From NCBI GenBank assembly GCA_946539175.1, contig CAMNHH010000117.1, positions 1-6,709 of the forward strand: a stretch of DNA of 6,709 nt, written 5' to 3'. Under the pieces are notes generated by a model, which was not told the origin of the DNA, ran no database searches, and saw only the letters and a list, made by a program, of their open reading frames with translations. Each line of letters begins with the position of its first letter. Positions within the stretch are counted from its first letter, which is position 1. Source of the stretch: an uncultured Clostridia bacterium. GTDB taxonomy: Bacteria > Bacillota > Clostridia > Oscillospirales > Oscillospiraceae. Of this stretch, positions 5,642 to 6,709 are shown piece after piece. A program made the translations under genes and the position numbers.

Positions 5642-5661
5642 GCGAAATTCAGGTGAACAAA

Positions 5662-6709
5662 ATGACAAAAGTAATTTCCATTCTGGGCTCCACCGGCTCC
5701 ATCGGTCGGCAGACCCTGGACGTGGTGCGGCATCTGCCCGTAAAGGTGGCCGCCCTCACCGCCGGAACCAACGCCCGGCGCATGGCGGAGCAGGTCCGGG
5801 AATTCCGGCCCCGGCTGGTCTCCATGGCCACGGAGGCTGCCGCAAAAGCCCTGCGGGAGCTTCTGCCGGAGCCTCGTCCTGAGATCCTTTGGGGCGAGGT
5901 GGGCCTGCTGGCCGCCTCCACGATTCCCGAGGCAGATACCGTCATCACCGCCGTGGTGGGGATGGTGGGACTCAAGCCCACCCTGGCCGCCCTGGAGCGG
6001 GGCAAGCGCATCGGCCTTGCCAACAAGGAAACCATGGTCTGCGCCGGCGAGCTGGTGATGCGGACCGCCGGAGCCCGGGGGGCCGAGATCATCCCCGTGG
6101 ATTCCGAGCACTCCGCCATCTTCCAGTGCCTCATGGGCAGCCGGGGGCGGAAGGAGGTCAAGCGGGTCATTCTCACCTGCTCCGGCGGCCCCTTCTTCGG
6201 CAAGAGCAGGGAGGAGCTTCAAAACGTCACCCGGGACGACGCCCTGCGGCACCCCAACTGGAAAATGGGGGAGAAGATCACCGTGGACTGCGCCACCCTG
6301 ATGAACAAGGGCCTGGAGGTCATCGAGGCCATGCGGCTCTATGAGCTGCCCCCGGAGCAGGTGGACGTGGTGATCCATCGCCAGTCCATCGTCCACTCCC
6401 TGGTGGAGTACGTGGACGGGGCCATGCTGGCCCAGCTGGGGGTGCCGGATATGCGGATTCCGATTCAATTAGCCCTGACCTATCCGAACCGGGTGGAGAA
6501 TCCCGCCCCCGGCCTGGATCTGCTGTCCTGCCCGCCTCTGAGCTTCGCGGCCCCGGACCCCGTCGCCTTCCCGTGCTTCGCCATTGCCCGGGCTGTGGCC
6601 GGACAGGGAGGCAGCGCCTGCGCCGTCATGAACGGAGCCAACGAGGTCGCCGTGGCGAAGTTCCTGCGGCGGGAGATCGGCTTCTACGACATCCCCGCCC
6701 TGGTGCAAA
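5662..6709 (+). CDS. dxr: 1-deoxy-D-xylulose 5-phosphate reductoisomerase (3' end cut by window)
   Basis: Dxr (IspC) converts DXP to 2-C-methyl-D-erythritol 4-phosphate with NADPH, the first committed step of the MEP isoprenoid pathway. 349 codons are visible, roughly 35-50 short of the usual 380-400, and the frame is open to the edge. Motifs include GSTGSIG (9-15) for NADPH binding, ANKETMVCAGE (120-130), PVDSEH (145-150) with metal ligands Asp147 and Glu149, LTCSGGPF (171-178), HPNWKMG (197-203), MNKGLEVIEA (214-223) with metal ligand Glu219, and VMNGANEVA (322-330). The segment HRQSIVHS (239-246) has Arg240 where many family members have Pro. The ATG at 5662 has AGGTGA 5 bases upstream; an in-frame GTG at 5653 overlaps that site and is less likely. 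It is 20 bases after cdsA and probably shares its promoter. A site-2 type protease gene (rseP) commonly follows in this cluster, but it lies outside the window. Confidence 0.97.
   Translation, partial: MTKVISILGSTGSIGRQTLDVVRHLPVKVAALTAGTNARRMAEQVREFRPRLVSMATEAAAKALRELLPEPRPEILWGEVGLLAASTIPEADTVITAVVGMVGLKPTLAALERGKRIGLANKETMVCAGELVMRTAGARGAEIIPVDSEHSAIFQCLMGSRGRKEVKRVILTCSGGPFFGKSREELQNVTRDDALRHPNWKMGEKITVDCATLMNKGLEVIEAMRLYELPPEQVDVVIHRQSIVHSLVEYVDGAMLAQLGVPDMRIPIQLALTYPNRVENPAPGLDLLSCPPLSFAAPDPVAFPCFAIARAVAGQGGSACAVMNGANEVAVAKFLRREIGFYDIPALVQ

Noticed and set aside
4775..6468. Two long minus-strand open frames of about 300 codons antisense to cdsA and dxr
   Set aside because: They are shadows of GC-rich genes with Gln/His/Gly-rich low-complexity translations and no motifs. 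cdsA and dxr have complete signatures on the plus strand.
1..6709. Mobile elements, CRISPR arrays, tRNA genes or a defence or otherwise novel multi-gene system
   Set aside because: The genes fill almost the whole window and all belong to known metabolic families. No spaced repeats, transposase motifs, terminal repeats or tRNA-like structures were seen.

Overview
The window reads as a stretch of chromosome from a GC-rich, low-oxygen Firmicute. My best guess is a gut Clostridium-class organism of the Oscillospiraceae type. This rests on strong AGGAGG-type ribosome sites, clear sigma-70/SigA-like promoters in short AT-rich gaps, the MEP isoprenoid pathway, and an E. coli XdhABC-like molybdenum hydroxylase with its own cofactor-finishing enzyme. 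The taxonomic call is inference; no rRNA or other marker is present.

Left part (1-2406, minus strand): the end of a leftward operon encoding a molybdenum hydroxylase annotated as xanthine dehydrogenase. The complete Mo-binding subunit xdhA is followed after 4 bases by the first 29 codons of the FAD subunit xdhB, which runs off the window. Next comes a 155-base divergent control region (2407-2561). It holds back-to-back promoters for xdhA (leftward) and for a MocA-like molybdenum cofactor cytidylyltransferase (rightward, 2562-3143). This pairing makes sense, because MocA-type enzymes produce the cytosine-dinucleotide cofactor that XdhA-type enzymes use.

Middle part (3144-4717): deoC (deoxyribose-phosphate aldolase) and tpiA (triosephosphate isomerase) form a rightward pair with its own promoter, a GC hairpin between the genes and an intrinsic terminator after tpiA. 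DeoC splits deoxyribose 5-phosphate to glyceraldehyde 3-phosphate and acetaldehyde, and TpiA equilibrates the triose with DHAP. With the purine-oxidising enzyme next door, the left and middle parts fit a theme of nucleoside salvage or catabolism, though the link is inferred. The deoC and xdhA promoters share an 11-base element, TCTGTACATTT, across their -35 regions.

Right part (4741-6709): a new promoter drives cdsA (CDP-diglyceride synthase), followed 20 bases later by dxr/ispC (DXP reductoisomerase), cut by the window edge at codon 349. This is part of the common bacterial envelope/isoprenoid cluster, here without uppS or frr directly upstream.

I did not find mobile elements, CRISPR arrays, tRNA or rRNA genes, or a clearly novel system. 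The most interesting points are the substituted substrate-site residues in XdhA, the shared promoter element, and the palindrome at the xdhA transcription start.
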